NCBI GenBank assembly: GCA_003112755.1 | Contig: BFBT01000002.1 | Span: 367,490-431,489 of the forward strand | Length of the DNA: 64,000 nt | DNA from: Lawsonibacter asaccharolyticus | GTDB lineage: Bacteria > Bacillota > Clostridia > Oscillospirales > Oscillospiraceae | Reading direction: 5' to 3' | Shown: positions 46,837-56,042 of the stretch, in pieces | How positions within the stretch are numbered: the first letter of the stretch is position 1 | Layout of the letters: each line of letters begins with the position of its first letter | The notes under the pieces: generated by a model | The model's input: the letters and a program-made list of their open reading frames with translations, nothing else | The model's database searches: none | Told to the model about the DNA's origin: nothing | Made by a program: the position numbers and the translations under genes

Positions 46837-48975
46837 TCACGCTTCGGCTAACAAGGACTCATCCCCCACTTCTCCCCGCAGCCGTTCCTTCAGCATCGTA
46901 TTACGCTTGGTCGTCACTTCATGCTGCACTGCGTACTGCAGGGCTGCCTCCGAGCCAACCACCACCAACAGTTTCTTGGCCCGGGAGAACCCTGTATAGA
47001 CTAGATGCCGCTCCAGCATAATGTGATTGGTATTATGGATGGGCATGACCACAATCGGGTATTCTGACCCTTGCGATTTATGGACAGTCGCCGCATACGC
47101 CAGCGAGATATCGCCCAAATCGGAGGTCGAGTAGGTGACTGGCATGCCATCAAAGACAATGATGATCTCATCGTCCTCCCGGTTGATAGATAGGATATTG
47201 CCAACATCCCCATTGAAGACATTCTTATCGTAGTTGTTCTGCATCTGCATGACCTTGTCGCCGATCTTGAACATCGTATCGCCATACTGGACAAAAATCT
47301 TGGAGTCACTCAGCGCCGCCTGGAGCCGCTTGTTGAGGGCGACGGTGCCAATATCGGAGGTTTTCTGCGGGCACAGCACCTGGATGTCGAGCGGGTCCAC
47401 CTCATAGGTATTGGGCAGCCGCTTACTTACCAGCTCCTCGATGAGCCGCGGAATATCATCCTTGTTCTCAGCCCGGATAAAGAAGAAATCAGAGTCCTTC
47501 TTCACCCGGATATCAGGCATCTGCCCCTCGTTAACGCGATGGCAGTTTTCAATGATTTTACTGGTAAGCGCCTGCCGAAAAATCTTGGTCAGCCGCACAG
47601 TTGGCACCATCTCTGAGTCGATGATGTCCCGCAGTACATTACCGGCGCCCACAGAGGGCAGCTGGTCGATGTCGCCGATCAGGATGACCCGGGTGCCCGT
47701 TTTCAGGGCCCGGAGCAGGGCGTTCATAAGGAATGTATCGATCATGGACGACTCATCCACGATGACCGCCTGGGCGTCCAGGGGATTGGCCTGGTCGCAG
47801 AGAAACCCATCGTCAGGACGATACTCCAGGAGCCGGTGGATAGTCTTGGCCTCCATCCCCGTGGCCTCCTGCATCCGCTTGGCCGCCCGGCCGGTAGGAG
47901 CCGCCAGAGCCACCTTGAGCTTGTTCTGCAGGAACGCCTCGATGATGCCCCGGGTCACGGTCGTTTTGCCAGTGCCCGGTCCGCCCGTAAGCACCATCAC
48001 CTGAGCGTTCATGGCGCTCATAATGGCGTCAGCCTGGAGCGGATCATAGGAGATCTTCAGCTTGGCCTCGATCTTGGCAACCTCAGCCTTCAGCCCCTTG
48101 GGCTTGGTCATTAGCCGGTCAAGATTGCCGGCAATACCGATTTCGCAGTACCGAAGCTGGGGCAGATAGATGGCGGCCGTCCCCTCTTTGACGATCTCGC
48201 CCACCTTCAGCATCTCGTCGATAGTCGCCTGGAGCTTCACCTCATCCACATCCAGCAGCTGGATAGCCTTGTGGACCAGCTGGTCCCTCCGGGCATAAAC
48301 ATGGCCGTCGTTGCTCACTTGGTTCAAGGTGAACAGGACGCCGCTGCGGATGCGGACATAGCTGTCCTTATCGATCCCAAGGCTGCTGGCCAGATGGTCA
48401 GCCATCTGGAAGCCAATACCGCGCACCTCATCGGCAAGCTGGTAGGGGTTCTTGGTGATGACGGCAATACTATCCTCGCCATAGTGGGAATAGATACGGG
48501 CCGCATAGCCAGGTGTGACGCCGTGGCCCTGGAGGAAGATCATCACATCCTGGATGGCCTTGTGTTTCTTCCAGCTCTCCTGGATCTTCTTCAGCCGGCC
48601 CTTGCCGATACCGCGGATGAGAGACAGTTTCTCGGGATGCTTGTCCAGAGTCTCGATCGTATTGGGGCCAAACGCCTGGACGATCTTATGGGCGTATTTC
48701 CGGCCGATACCTTTGCAGAAATTGGTCAGGTAAAGCTCAATGCCATCAAGGTCCTGCGGCGTCTTGCAGGTCCAGTGGTCAGCCTCCATCTGGCGGCCAT
48801 ACTTGGGATGCGTCTTCCACTCTCCCTCAACAGTGAGAGTGACGCCCGGCTGCACATCAGCCATAGGACCAGTGATGGTGATATAATCGTGGTCGGTGAT
48901 GCAACTGAGGATGGTAAAGCCATTCTCAGCACTGCGAAAGACGACCTTGGCGACTCTGCATTCGATTGTTTCCAT
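46837..48975 (-). CDS. recD2: RecD2-type DNA helicase
   Basis: 712 residues, RBS AAAAGGAGG. N-terminal OB-like and helix-hairpin-helix regions (GIGRKYAHKI, RGIGKGRLKKI, RGIGFQMAD) are those of RecD2; then Walker A GGPGTGKTT at 331-339, DESSM at about 407-411 (Walker B), GDIDQLPSVGAG and the C-terminal VHKSQGSEYPIVV motif of superfamily 1B. Acts as a 5'-3' helicase in repair or plasmid DNA processing. Single gene with its own promoter. It lacks any relaxase domain. Confidence 0.94.
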   Translation of the reverse strand: METIECRVAKVVFRSAENGFTILSCITDHDYITITGPMADVQPGVTLTVEGEWKTHPKYGRQMEADHWTCKTPQDLDGIELYLTNFCKGIGRKYAHKIVQAFGPNTIETLDKHPEKLSLIRGIGKGRLKKIQESWKKHKAIQDVMIFLQGHGVTPGYAARIYSHYGEDSIAVITKNPYQLADEVRGIGFQMADHLASSLGIDKDSYVRIRSGVLFTLNQVSNDGHVYARRDQLVHKAIQLLDVDEVKLQATIDEMLKVGEIVKEGTAAIYLPQLRYCEIGIAGNLDRLMTKPKGLKAEVAKIEAKLKISYDPLQADAIMSAMNAQVMVLTGGPGTGKTTVTRGIIEAFLQNKLKVALAAPTGRAAKRMQEATGMEAKTIHRLLEYRPDDGFLCDQANPLDAQAVIVDESSMIDTFLMNALLRALKTGTRVILIGDIDQLPSVGAGNVLRDIIDSEMVPTVRLTKIFRQALTSKIIENCHRVNEGQMPDIRVKKDSDFFFIRAENKDDIPRLIEELVSKRLPNTYEVDPLDIQVLCPQKTSDIGTVALNKRLQAALSDSKIFVQYGDTMFKIGDKVMQMQNNYDKNVFNGDVGNILSINREDDEIIIVFDGMPVTYSTSDLGDISLAYAATVHKSQGSEYPIVVMPIHNTNHIMLERHLVYTGFSRAKKLLVVVGSEAALQYAVQHEVTTKRNTMLKERLRGEVGDESLLAEA

Positions 48976-49014
48976 GTATTCTACCCTCCTTTTCGGGAGT
49001 TGTTATATCTAGTA

Positions 49015-49047
49015 TATTATATGCGGATGCCAGGTTTGATATTTTGG
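49015..49047 (-). promoter_or_regulatory. promoter, CCAAAAT-N16-GCATATAATA
   Basis: Consensus -35 and -10 with a 16-bp spacer; drives the helicase gene. Confidence 0.85.
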
Positions 49048-49070
49048 ATGCTGGGTTTTGGAGAGCTGTG

Positions 49071-49168
49071 TCTTTTTTAACGAAGGAAGTAGCGGGGATT
49101 AGTTTGTTTGCCGGAAACTGCGGTGCGAGCCGGCTCCGTTCCGGAGCTTATGCTGGGTCCGTGAGACC
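49071..49168 (+). repeat. structured intergenic repeat, forward copy
   Basis: TCTTTTTTAACGAAGGAAG, hairpin GGCTCC-GTTC-CGGAGCT, end GGGTCCGTGAGACC. Faces the reverse copy at 49287. Confidence 0.8.
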
Positions 49169-49257
49169 GGCCCCGCACCCCTACTGGTATCTTTGGGAAC
49201 TCCATTGTTGCACGAAAAAACGAGCTTGGCAAATCGTTTTCTAAAACAGCAAGCTGC

Positions 49258-49272
49258 GCGAAACCGTTTCGT
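49258..49272. repeat. GCGAAACCGTTTCGT palindrome
   Basis: Near-perfect copy between a forward and a reverse structured repeat; a weaker copy lies at 49409-49423. Confidence 0.6.
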
Positions 49273-49286
49273 CCGCGCCAAAGCAG

Positions 49287-49385
49287 CTGTCTCACGGCCC
49301 CCACATCAGCTTCCGAAGGAAGCGGCTCCGGCGAGAGTAAGCGGCAAAAGAAAACCTCCCATCACTTTTTTCGTTAAAAAAGACT
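49287..49385 (-). repeat. structured intergenic repeat, reverse copy
   Basis: GTCTCACGGCCC, hairpin AGCTTCC-GAA-GGAAGCGG, end TTTTTTCGTTAAAAAAGAC. Confidence 0.75.
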
Positions 49386-49426
49386 CGACTCTCCGTCACC
49401 AAGGACCTGCGAAACCATTTTGCACA

Positions 49427-49464
49427 GCAAAAGGCCCCAGGGGCGCTACGCAGCACCCCTGGGG
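49427..49464 (-). terminator. leftward terminator
   Basis: CCCCAGGGG...CCCCTGGGG stem after the gene ending at 49490; leftward reading ends CCTTTTGC. Confidence 0.75.
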
Positions 49465-49489
49465 TATCTATCCAAAAGAAAAGAAGAAC

Positions 49490-51148
49490 TTAATGCCGCC
49501 GCCGGGGCTTTCCCTGTCCGCCTTTACTGCCGTCTGCACCTTCTGGTTTCTGCGGCTGGTTCTGAGGATCAGTCTCCCGGTATTTCAGCATCTGCAGGGT
49601 CTCATTGGGTTTTGTCCTGATATCGGCCAAGATTGTAAACGCCTCAGTAGGCGTATAGCGCAGATTCTTCATCAGCCGCGCAGGTGTATAACCGCGCCGG
49701 CCAAAGTTGGAAGCAGCCTTGGAACCGCTGGTAGCAAACAAAGCGAACGCCGCCATGACCTCGGGGTCTTTGTCAAACTTCGCCATTTCATCTTTGGCTT
49801 CCTTGGAACTGATCTTCTTATGCTCGATGATCCAGCCCAGGACTGTTTGCCGGTCTGCTTCTGCTTTCTCCTCTGGAGTCATATCCTGGGGCTTGGTCGG
49901 TGCTGACTTCTGCCCACCCGGCTTCTTTGCCGCCTGAGCAGCATTGGCTTCAGCCTTGGCCAGCGCCGCCGCCATCTCCTCTGCAGAAGGTCCGCTGTCG
50001 GCACTGCCAGTAGCCGCGCCCTTGACGGACGCCAGGGTAGACAGAGGTTTGGCCGGCTCCAGGCCGGGCAGTACATACTTGTTGCCGATGTTCATATCCA
50101 GATTGGTGCTGCTCACCATCTGGAAGGGCTTATCGCGGTCCGGACTGGTGAAGGTCAGACGGAAGACATTGATACCCTCCCTGTTCTTGGTTTGCTCAAT
50201 CTGAGTGAGGGTAAAGACCTCCTCCCCTGCTCGGTTGCCCTTTGCCTGAACTACATCATACTGGTCCAACTTCGGGTGCGCCTTCAGCATCTCCCGCATC
50301 TCCTTGCAGTCCTTGCGAAATAGGTACAGAAACTCATAGAGCCCAAAATAGCGGAGGTATTTCCCAGCAATATTTATGGGCACTGTATCCTTGGTCTTAT
50401 CAGAGATGAACATCCTAGTATAGCCAGTATTCAACCCCAGCCGTTCATCCATCTCCACCGGATCAATGTGGTTGGAAAAGATCAGCTTCTCGACCAGCGA
50501 ATGCAGGTTCAGGTAGGATTCAGCTGGATCCAGCTTCCGGCGGGCGGCTCTGGATGACTCAGACAGGACCCGCCGGACTTCCTCCACCAGCACCAGGTTC
50601 GTGTTTGTCTCAACCGCCGACTCCAGATCAGATTCATGGGAAGGCGGAGGAGGCGGGGGCGTGGCCCCGAGGGCCGGCTCCTCCACCACTTCCTTTTTGT
50701 CAGGGTCAGTGATAGTGGATGCCTTATCGCGTTTCACGCCGTCCACAAAACAGGTGACATTGGCGCTGGCTTTAATAGGCGTCTTGCCGCACAGCCACAC
50801 GCGGGTGATAAATCCTTTGCGGGAATAGTTACTGATGATTGAATTCACCATCGCCTGAGTGGTTTTCATGACCATCAGAGTCCCATCCTTTTGCTGGGCG
50901 CGGATGGACATAGCATAGGAATCGGCATCTGCCCTATCCAGGAACAGTCGGATGGACTGGTTCTGGACGGCAATGCCAAAGGTCTGCTGGGCCCACTCCT
51001 CGGCTGTCGTATCAGGGTCGGCAACCACATAGATGTCCCCATAGCCGAGAAACGAGTGGACCAGGGCCGATTCCTCCCCCTCGTCCGGGTTCGGCTCCAG
51101 GCGCAGACGGAGGATCTGACGGGTCAGGTAAGACAAATCTTTTGTCAC
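49490..51148 (-). CDS. large hypothetical protein of the ParM operon
   Basis: About 552 residues if the GTG at 51148 is used (11 bases after GAAAGGAG); a GTG at 51160 abuts the ribosome site. N-terminal alpha/beta part, a proline linker (TPPPPPPS, about 163-170), a helical middle with YLRYFGLYEFLYLFRKD, an Ala/Lys-rich linker (about 390-430) and a basic tail (GKPRRRH). Last gene of a leftward operon with ParM-like, PH-like and candidate adaptor genes. No family recognised. Confidence 0.75.
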   Translation of the reverse strand: MTKDLSYLTRQILRLRLEPNPDEGEESALVHSFLGYGDIYVVADPDTTAEEWAQQTFGIAVQNQSIRLFLDRADADSYAMSIRAQQKDGTLMVMKTTQAMVNSIISNYSRKGFITRVWLCGKTPIKASANVTCFVDGVKRDKASTITDPDKKEVVEEPALGATPPPPPPSHESDLESAVETNTNLVLVEEVRRVLSESSRAARRKLDPAESYLNLHSLVEKLIFSNHIDPVEMDERLGLNTGYTRMFISDKTKDTVPINIAGKYLRYFGLYEFLYLFRKDCKEMREMLKAHPKLDQYDVVQAKGNRAGEEVFTLTQIEQTKNREGINVFRLTFTSPDRDKPFQMVSSTNLDMNIGNKYVLPGLEPAKPLSTLASVKGAATGSADSGPSAEEMAAALAKAEANAAQAAKKPGGQKSAPTKPQDMTPEEKAEADRQTVLGWIIEHKKISSKEAKDEMAKFDKDPEVMAAFALFATSGSKAASNFGRRGYTPARLMKNLRYTPTEAFTILADIRTKPNETLQMLKYRETDPQNQPQKPEGADGSKGGQGKPRRRH

Positions 51149-51205
51149 AGGAATACACACTCCTTTCAGAGAAGGGCCGGAGCAGCATGCCCCGGCCCAG
51201 GTATA

Positions 51206-51934
51206 TTAGATTTGGCTTAGCAGCGGGTTCCGGCCAAGGCTGGGCTTCTTAGGCGGTTCCTCTTTTTCCTTTGGCTCCGGCTGGAAGCAGATGGTCCGCT
51301 CCGGATCCACAGGCTGCGGCTCAGGCTTAATGGATGGCTTCGGCTCCAGCTTAGGCTTTGGTTTGGTCTGAGCAACTGGTTTAGGCTCGGCAGCCCAATC
51401 CTCTACCAGTTCCTTATCCTTTGCCGAGAGGCTCATCTTCTCCTTTTTTCCAGTCATCTTTCCGTTTACAGAAACGAGGAATTCAGACCAGACCTGCCGC
51501 ATGACATCAACCTTTGGCGGGATCTCCTTGTCGCCAAATTTCAGCGAACCGCGGATCAGCGACTTTACGAACGGAGCCAGCATATGGCCGTTGGTCCAGG
51601 CTTGATCCAGCAGGTCCCTGGCCTCATCGCCACGGATAGACAGGTTGACCACGCTGCCGATGACAAACTCACCATCAGGGCCGCGGATCTGCCAGCCATA
51701 CTTGAACCCACCTTTGGGCTCCACATAGTCGCCCTTTTTTGGTCCGTCGCGGATCAACGGAGCCCTGGCGTCCACAATGCCGATCTTCAAAGGTTTCCCC
51801 ATAGCATTGGCGGCCATCAAAGCACGAACCCAGCGTGCCCGGCTCTGTCCGCTGCGCTGCAGCAGATTGAACCAAGCGGCAATGTCCTTGTCGCCTTCGC
51901 CGATATAGATACCAATATTCGTGCATGTGCTCAT
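51206..51934 (-). CDS. candidate partition adaptor or DNA-binding protein
   Basis: 242 residues, RBS AAGGAGGTG. The N-terminus (NIGIYIGEGDKDIAAWFNLL then RARWVRALMAANAMG) has the strand-helix-helix order of ribbon-helix-helix proteins such as ParR, which bind a centromere and nucleate ParM filaments. The C-terminal ~70 residues are a Pro/Lys/Glu-rich tail (KPKPKLEPKPSIKPEPQP). The ParR idea rests on fold pattern and on co-transcription with a ParM-like gene. Confidence 0.65.
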   Translation of the reverse strand: MSTCTNIGIYIGEGDKDIAAWFNLLQRSGQSRARWVRALMAANAMGKPLKIGIVDARAPLIRDGPKKGDYVEPKGGFKYGWQIRGPDGEFVIGSVVNLSIRGDEARDLLDQAWTNGHMLAPFVKSLIRGSLKFGDKEIPPKVDVMRQVWSEFLVSVNGKMTGKKEKMSLSAKDKELVEDWAAEPKPVAQTKPKPKLEPKPSIKPEPQPVDPERTICFQPEPKEKEEPPKKPSLGRNPLLSQI

Positions 51935-51974
51935 ATGGGTTGGTTCACCTCCTTAAAGGGAGACAGGGCTTGGC

Positions 51975-52361
51975 TTAATTGTCCATCCCGTCCTCCAAAC
52001 CTTCTGGATCATCCAGCAGCTCAGTCGTCCGCATCCGACGGTTTGCCTTCGCCTGCTCGACTTTAGAGAAGATCAACTCCTTCACATCCTTAGATTTGGA
52101 AATATTAACCAAGTCAAGGGTGGGTGTCGTCTTATCCGAAGAGTGCAAACTCACAGTACCGACGCCAAAGATCCGCTGGAAGAAGCTGCGGGTGAGGGTG
52201 ATGTCTCGTACCCGGTAGAGGAGGACTTCCTCCTCCTTCAGGTTAAACAAACCTGTCTCTCGGAAGATACGAGGCGCCTCGCCTCCACTCAAGCTATACT
52301 TGGTGAAGCTGATGGGTAGCCCCAGGTGACGCTTGCGGTCTTTCCACAGCATATCTTCCAT
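51975..52361 (-). CDS. bacterial PH-domain-like protein
   Basis: 128 residues. LFNLKEEEVLLYRVRDITLTRSFFQRIFGVGTV (given here in part: EEEVLLYRVRDITLTRS) is the strand series of the bPH2/DUF304 domain, which usually sits at membranes. No membrane helix is present, so it would be soluble. Lies 3 bp downstream of the ParM-like gene and is clearly co-expressed. Its place in a partition operon is unusual. Confidence 0.75.
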   Translation of the reverse strand: MEDMLWKDRKRHLGLPISFTKYSLSGGEAPRIFRETGLFNLKEEEVLLYRVRDITLTRSFFQRIFGVGTVSLHSSDKTTPTLDLVNISKSKDVKELIFSKVEQAKANRRMRTTELLDDPEGLEDGMDN

Positions 52362-52364
52362 ATT

Positions 52365-53501
52365 TTACTCCTCCCCCAACTTTCCCCGCAGACCCTTGTA
52401 GGCGCCAACGACCACGGCAAACTCGATGGGCAGCTCCTTGCCGGCGATCATGGGCCTGGTGAGCAGCATATGCTCATCGTCCATGAGCCCGGTGCCCTTA
52501 TAATAGTCCAGCAGCTGATTGAAAAAGGCCGCGCCGGTGCCGCCGGTGACCAGGATATAGCGAAAGTCGATGAGGTTATCATACTGCTTATTCAGGTAGC
52601 GGATCAGGTTGTTGCAAACAGACTGGATCTTCTTCTCCCGAATGGACGACAGATCAATATTGACCACCTTGCCCTGATCCTTATCCATGTAGCGCACAGC
52701 CGTCTCGCCCTGGCTGAGCAGATACTCGACCGCATAGTGCTTGATGTCAGGCCGGGCGTCAGCAATCTCCTTGGCTACGCCCAGGTTGACATTCTTCATA
52801 GCATAGTTGGTGTTGCTCTCTGCCCGGTCGTCGTCTACGCTGCCGCCCCTGGAAACGGGCACCAGGCCCATCGTGTAGTAGCCACCATCAATGACCAGTG
52901 TGGGGCCGTTGGCCAGGTACTTGAACTTGGACTCGTCGATGAAGCCGTTGTCATCGGAAGTCTCGCCCAGAATGGCAGCGATCGTCTGGGAGACGGTCAT
53001 CACATTCTGCTCGTGGATGGTAAACCGGAACTCCTTCTCGGCCTCATTGTCAAAGGTCATGAAGAAACGCTGGTCGCCTGCCAGCAGACCTGTGACCGTA
53101 GAGGCATACTTGTTGCGAACTGCGTGGGGCAGAGCCACAATGAGCCGGATGTCCAGGTCCTCCCCATAGAGGCCAGTCAGCTCAATGGCCTTGGCGATGG
53201 CTGAGAGGATGCCCACAGCTGCCTCAGGAGAAACGAACCGGGCTTCCGTGTAAAACCGAGCCATAGGATCATCCTGGCTGTCCTTGTTATCATACATGAC
53301 CGTGCGGGCGTACTGGCCAACACGCCAAGTAGCGCCGGAGCTGTCCTTATAAAGGATGAACCCATGCCGCCCGCCGTAGTCGCTCATCTTGCGCTCATCT
53401 GTCTCCACGGCACAGAAAGGGAACTTGAAATGGACCCCATTGGCGATGACCTTCATAGAATCGAAGCCAGGGTCAATGGCGATCAAAAGCTGCTTAGACA
53501 T
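52365..53501 (-). CDS. parM: ParM-like actin ATPase
   Basis: 378 residues. Actin-fold nucleotide motifs: DPGFDSMK near residue 10 (phosphate 1), VIDGGYYTMG near 215 (phosphate 2), and LVTGGTGAAFF near 320 (adenosine). Typical length for plasmid segregation actins, which polymerise to push sister plasmids apart. First gene behind the promoter at 53564. Together with ParA/ParB at 53742-55656 the element would carry two partition systems. Confidence 0.88.
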   Translation of the reverse strand: MSKQLLIAIDPGFDSMKVIANGVHFKFPFCAVETDERKMSDYGGRHGFILYKDSSGATWRVGQYARTVMYDNKDSQDDPMARFYTEARFVSPEAAVGILSAIAKAIELTGLYGEDLDIRLIVALPHAVRNKYASTVTGLLAGDQRFFMTFDNEAEKEFRFTIHEQNVMTVSQTIAAILGETSDDNGFIDESKFKYLANGPTLVIDGGYYTMGLVPVSRGGSVDDDRAESNTNYAMKNVNLGVAKEIADARPDIKHYAVEYLLSQGETAVRYMDKDQGKVVNIDLSSIREKKIQSVCNNLIRYLNKQYDNLIDFRYILVTGGTGAAFFNQLLDYYKGTGLMDDEHMLLTRPMIAGKELPIEFAVVVGAYKGLRGKLGEE

Positions 53502-53563
53502 ATTTGTCTGCCTCCTCGAATTTTTAATATATGGCGGGATAGCCGCCCTGTCCCGTTCGAGGC

Positions 53564-53596
53564 TATAATATGCACATTATATTGAAGTTATTTCCG
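53564..53596 (-). promoter_or_regulatory. promoter, CGGAAAT-N16-GCATATTATA
   Basis: 16-bp spacer; a separate CCAAAATTG lies just upstream. Drives the ParM operon. Confidence 0.7.
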
Positions 53597-53607
53597 CAAT
53601 TTTGGCG

Positions 53608-53646
53608 AAAGAAAACCCAGGAGAATTGTTCCTCCTGGGCGTTTTT
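53608..53646. terminator. terminator between parB and the ParM operon
   Basis: CCCAGGAG-AATTGTT-CTCCTGGG type stem with T-runs on both sides. Confidence 0.8.
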
Positions 53647-53689
53647 GCTAATATGGCAGTTATCTTCTCTGCCTACTCCCCCGCATAGG

Positions 53690-53735
53690 GCGCTACGCTA
53701 AAATTAGCGCGGAGTCGAGGGAAGCCTACAGGGCG
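53690..53735. repeat. short palindromic repeat (CGCTAAAATTAGCG)
   Basis: CGCTACGCTAAAATTAGCG followed by CGGAGTCGAGGGAAGC; the second part is shared with about 44992-45013. Probably the tip of an IS605-type derivative between the parB stop and its terminator. Confidence 0.45.
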
Positions 53736-53741
53736 TGCAGC

Positions 53742-54764
53742 TTAGCCCTCCTGCTGGTAGTACAGCTCCAGTGCCCGGTTCAGCACCTCGTCTGCCCGCT
53801 CGTAGTCGTCTGGCCGGAGCTTCGTCTTCACAGCGTCAGCAATGCGGGGCAGGGCCTTCTTGAAACGGCGGTTCAACTCTCGCGTTTTCTTCTGCTGTGC
53901 CTTCTCCTCCTTGGTGAGTACGACCGGAGTCGCCTCCTCTGGCTGCTCCTCCCCTACCTTCTCAAAGTTCTCCGAGATAATATTCTCATGCCATTTCTCT
54001 TTTCAGTTCCCGCATAGACCTTGTGGAGCCAGGATATCTTCGGCTCAGAGAGCTTGTATTCCAGGAGCTGTTCCTGAACATCCGGCGGTAAGAAGGCAAT
54101 ATGATAGGCGATACGGCCGGTGACAGCTCCGGCATCCAGTCTATCCAGCCAGGGATCGATGAGGTCATGCATACGGACATATCGCTGGATCATACGCAGA
54201 GTCACCGACTTGCCGCCACCATAGCCGCCACCTGAGCCTGCTCCTGAGCCACTGCCTTGGTGATCTCTACATTGATGGCTTCATCGGCGGAATTGCCACC
54301 CTTAATTTGGGTGTAGTAGTTGTACCAGCCATAGATGAGGTCTCTGGGCGACAGGTCCCGCCGCAGCAGGTTGGTGATGTGGAAGATATTGCGGGCTGCA
54401 TCGTCATCCAAGTCCATGATTCGGCATGGCACCGTCTTCAGTCCGGCAGCCTTTGCATTCGTCCATCGCTGTTCCCCGGCCAGGATTTCGTACTTAGACA
54501 TCTCGATGGGCGACTTGCGGACAATGAGCGGCTCCAGTACCCCATGTTCCTTCATACTCTCCACGACCTGCTCCTGCAGGAGAGACCCGTATTTAGAGTA
54601 GTCTGAGGTTCCCTTTAGTGTGCAGGGATGCAGCATGTCAACAGGAATATCCTGGAAATTAGACAGAGCCTCCCTGCTCCTGCTGAGTCGATGGGCAGCT
54701 TGCTGGTCGCATCAGTAGCTGACCGTTCCCTGCGTTCAAATCCAAAGTTCTTCTTCGTTGCCAT
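53742..54764 (-). pseudogene. parB: parB with several frameshifts
   Basis: Starts at 54764, one base after the parA stop. Pieces in different frames read through as a ParB: MATKKNFGFERRERS, then GVLEPLIVRKSP and YEILAGEQRWTNAKAAGLKTV (ParB N-terminal domain), TLRMIQRYVRMHDLI (helix-turn-helix) and a C-terminal ELNRRFKKALPRI part. At least three single-base shifts (near 54690, 54205 and 54000) are needed. The content is so regular that sequencing error is as likely as decay. Confidence 0.8.
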
Positions 54765-54765
54765 C

Positions 54766-55656
54766 TTAACCTCTCACCTTCATGTTCAACTTCTCTAACA
54801 GTTCGTCAGCAAAATCGATGTAGTCCTTTGCAACAGAGCTCTTGGGCGCATAGCGGATCAGGTCGATCTGCCGGTTTGTGTATTCAGCCGCAGCCAGCCC
54901 ATCCCGGATCTTTGTTTGGAACAGTACAGTGCCCAGCTCAGCTGCCAGCTGCTCATATTCCTGCATATAGCTGCTGGCCAGTATTGTCCTTCGTTTGTAC
55001 TTGGTGATAAGTAGCCCCAATATTTCGGCGTGCATGTCGGCATTTTCAGCCTTCATCTGCTCGATAGTATCTCGGAGGTCCAGCAGGGCTGTCCGGGAAG
55101 TATCCTCCGTGAATACCGGGATGATGATATAGTCGGCAGTATAGAGGCTGTTCAGTGTGAGCAGGGTGAGTGACGGGTTGGTGTCCAAAAAGATGAAGTC
55201 GTAGCGACTGCGGACCTTCCGCAGAACCCAGTCCAAGGTCGTGTGCTCGGTGGCGCCCCAGCCCTCATTGAAGCGGGACTCTAGCAGCTCGTAGATTTGC
55301 TCAGGCGTGGCGCCACGCTCTCTTAGGGCGAGAAAATCACTCCGGGGCATCAGACTGCGGCCAGTCCATTGGGTGAGGTTCGGCGAGGCCCGGACCAAAT
55401 CGCCCAGGTTGGACTTGACAATGGCATCCTCAATGGAACACTCCTGTTTGAGTACTTCCAGGATGCTCAGGCTAGTGTTGTCACCTAGCTTGATGGGTCC
55501 AGGACCACCAGCTACGGCGCTGAAGTTGCCCTGCGGGTCCATATCAATGGACAGGACTTTGTAGCCTTTACCGGAGAGGATGGATGCCAGAGAGGTTGCA
55601 GTGAGAGTCTTCCCTACCCCACCCTTTTGATTTGTGACTGATATGACAGTTCCCAT
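54766..55656 (-). CDS. parA: ParA partition ATPase
   Basis: 296 residues. Deviant Walker A KGGVGKT at 11-17, DMDPQGN near 40, LDTNPSLTLL near 157 and a C-terminal KSSVAKDYIDFADELLEKL helix: the standard ParA/Soj family. No N-terminal DNA-binding extension, so a type Ib-like/short ParA that relies on ParB for DNA contact. Intact although its neighbours are frameshifted. Driven by a sigma70-type promoter at 55702, unlike most genes here. Confidence 0.94.
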   Translation of the reverse strand: MGTVISVTNQKGGVGKTLTATSLASILSGKGYKVLSIDMDPQGNFSAVAGGPGPIKLGDNTSLSILEVLKQECSIEDAIVKSNLGDLVRASPNLTQWTGRSLMPRSDFLALRERGATPEQIYELLESRFNEGWGATEHTTLDWVLRKVRSRYDFIFLDTNPSLTLLTLNSLYTADYIIIPVFTEDTSRTALLDLRDTIEQMKAENADMHAEILGLLITKYKRRTILASSYMQEYEQLAAELGTVLFQTKIRDGLAAAEYTNRQIDLIRYAPKSSVAKDYIDFADELLEKLNMKVRG

Positions 55657-55701
55657 AGGTTTCGTTTCCCCCTATGCTCTAAAAGCAATTCGATGAGAAC
55701 C

Positions 55702-55730
55702 AGTATAACAGAGGTTGAGGTCGCTTGCAA
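55702..55730 (-). promoter_or_regulatory. sigma70-type promoter of parAB
   Basis: TTGCAA, 17-bp spacer, TATACT. The only clear housekeeping-type promoter noticed; about 46 bp upstream of parA. Confidence 0.6.
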
Positions 55731-55763
55731 TCGGATGGAGGTAAATTTCTTTTGTTTTTGTGA

Positions 55764-55778
55764 GCGAAACGGTGTCGT
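55764..55778. repeat. GCGAAACGGTGTCGT palindrome variant
   Basis: First of six copies clustered from 55.76 to 56.99 kb (others at 55962-55976, 56063-56077, 56743-56757, 56946-56960 and 56971-56985). Candidate partition or operator site. Confidence 0.55.
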
Positions 55779-55848
55779 GGGGATGGGCTGGGATTGAACC
55801 TGGGCGGAAACCTTTTGCGGCATGGTGTTGCTGCGCAGGTTGGGACAG

Positions 55849-55946
55849 GTCTTTTCTAACGAAGAAAAGAGGCGGTGGAATTTTTCTTTGTCAGAGACTC
55901 TCGCCGGGGACGGTCCCCACAGGGACCTACTTGGGGTCCGTGAGGA
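55849..55946 (+). repeat. structured intergenic repeat, forward copy
   Basis: GTCTTTTCTAACGAAGAAAAG, hairpin GGTCCC-CACA-GGGACC, end GGGGTCCGTGAGG. Confidence 0.78.
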
Positions 55947-55961
55947 ATCGATTTGCCCCAT

Positions 55962-55976
55962 ATGAAACGGTTTCGC
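55962..55976. repeat. ATGAAACGGTTTCGC palindrome
   Basis: Part of the cluster around parA; 13 of 15 bases fit the consensus. Confidence 0.55.
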
Positions 55977-55995
55977 GTCCACCGTTGTACAAAAC

Positions 55996-56034
55996 AGAGA
56001 GCTCTCCCGGCCGAAACCGGGAGAGCTCTTTGGT
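55996..56034 (-). terminator. leftward terminator
   Basis: AGAGCTCTCCCGG-CCGAAA-CCGGGAGAGCTCT stem after the gene ending at 56043; leftward reading ends CTGTTTTG. Confidence 0.75.
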
Positions 56035-56042
56035 ACAGCAGA

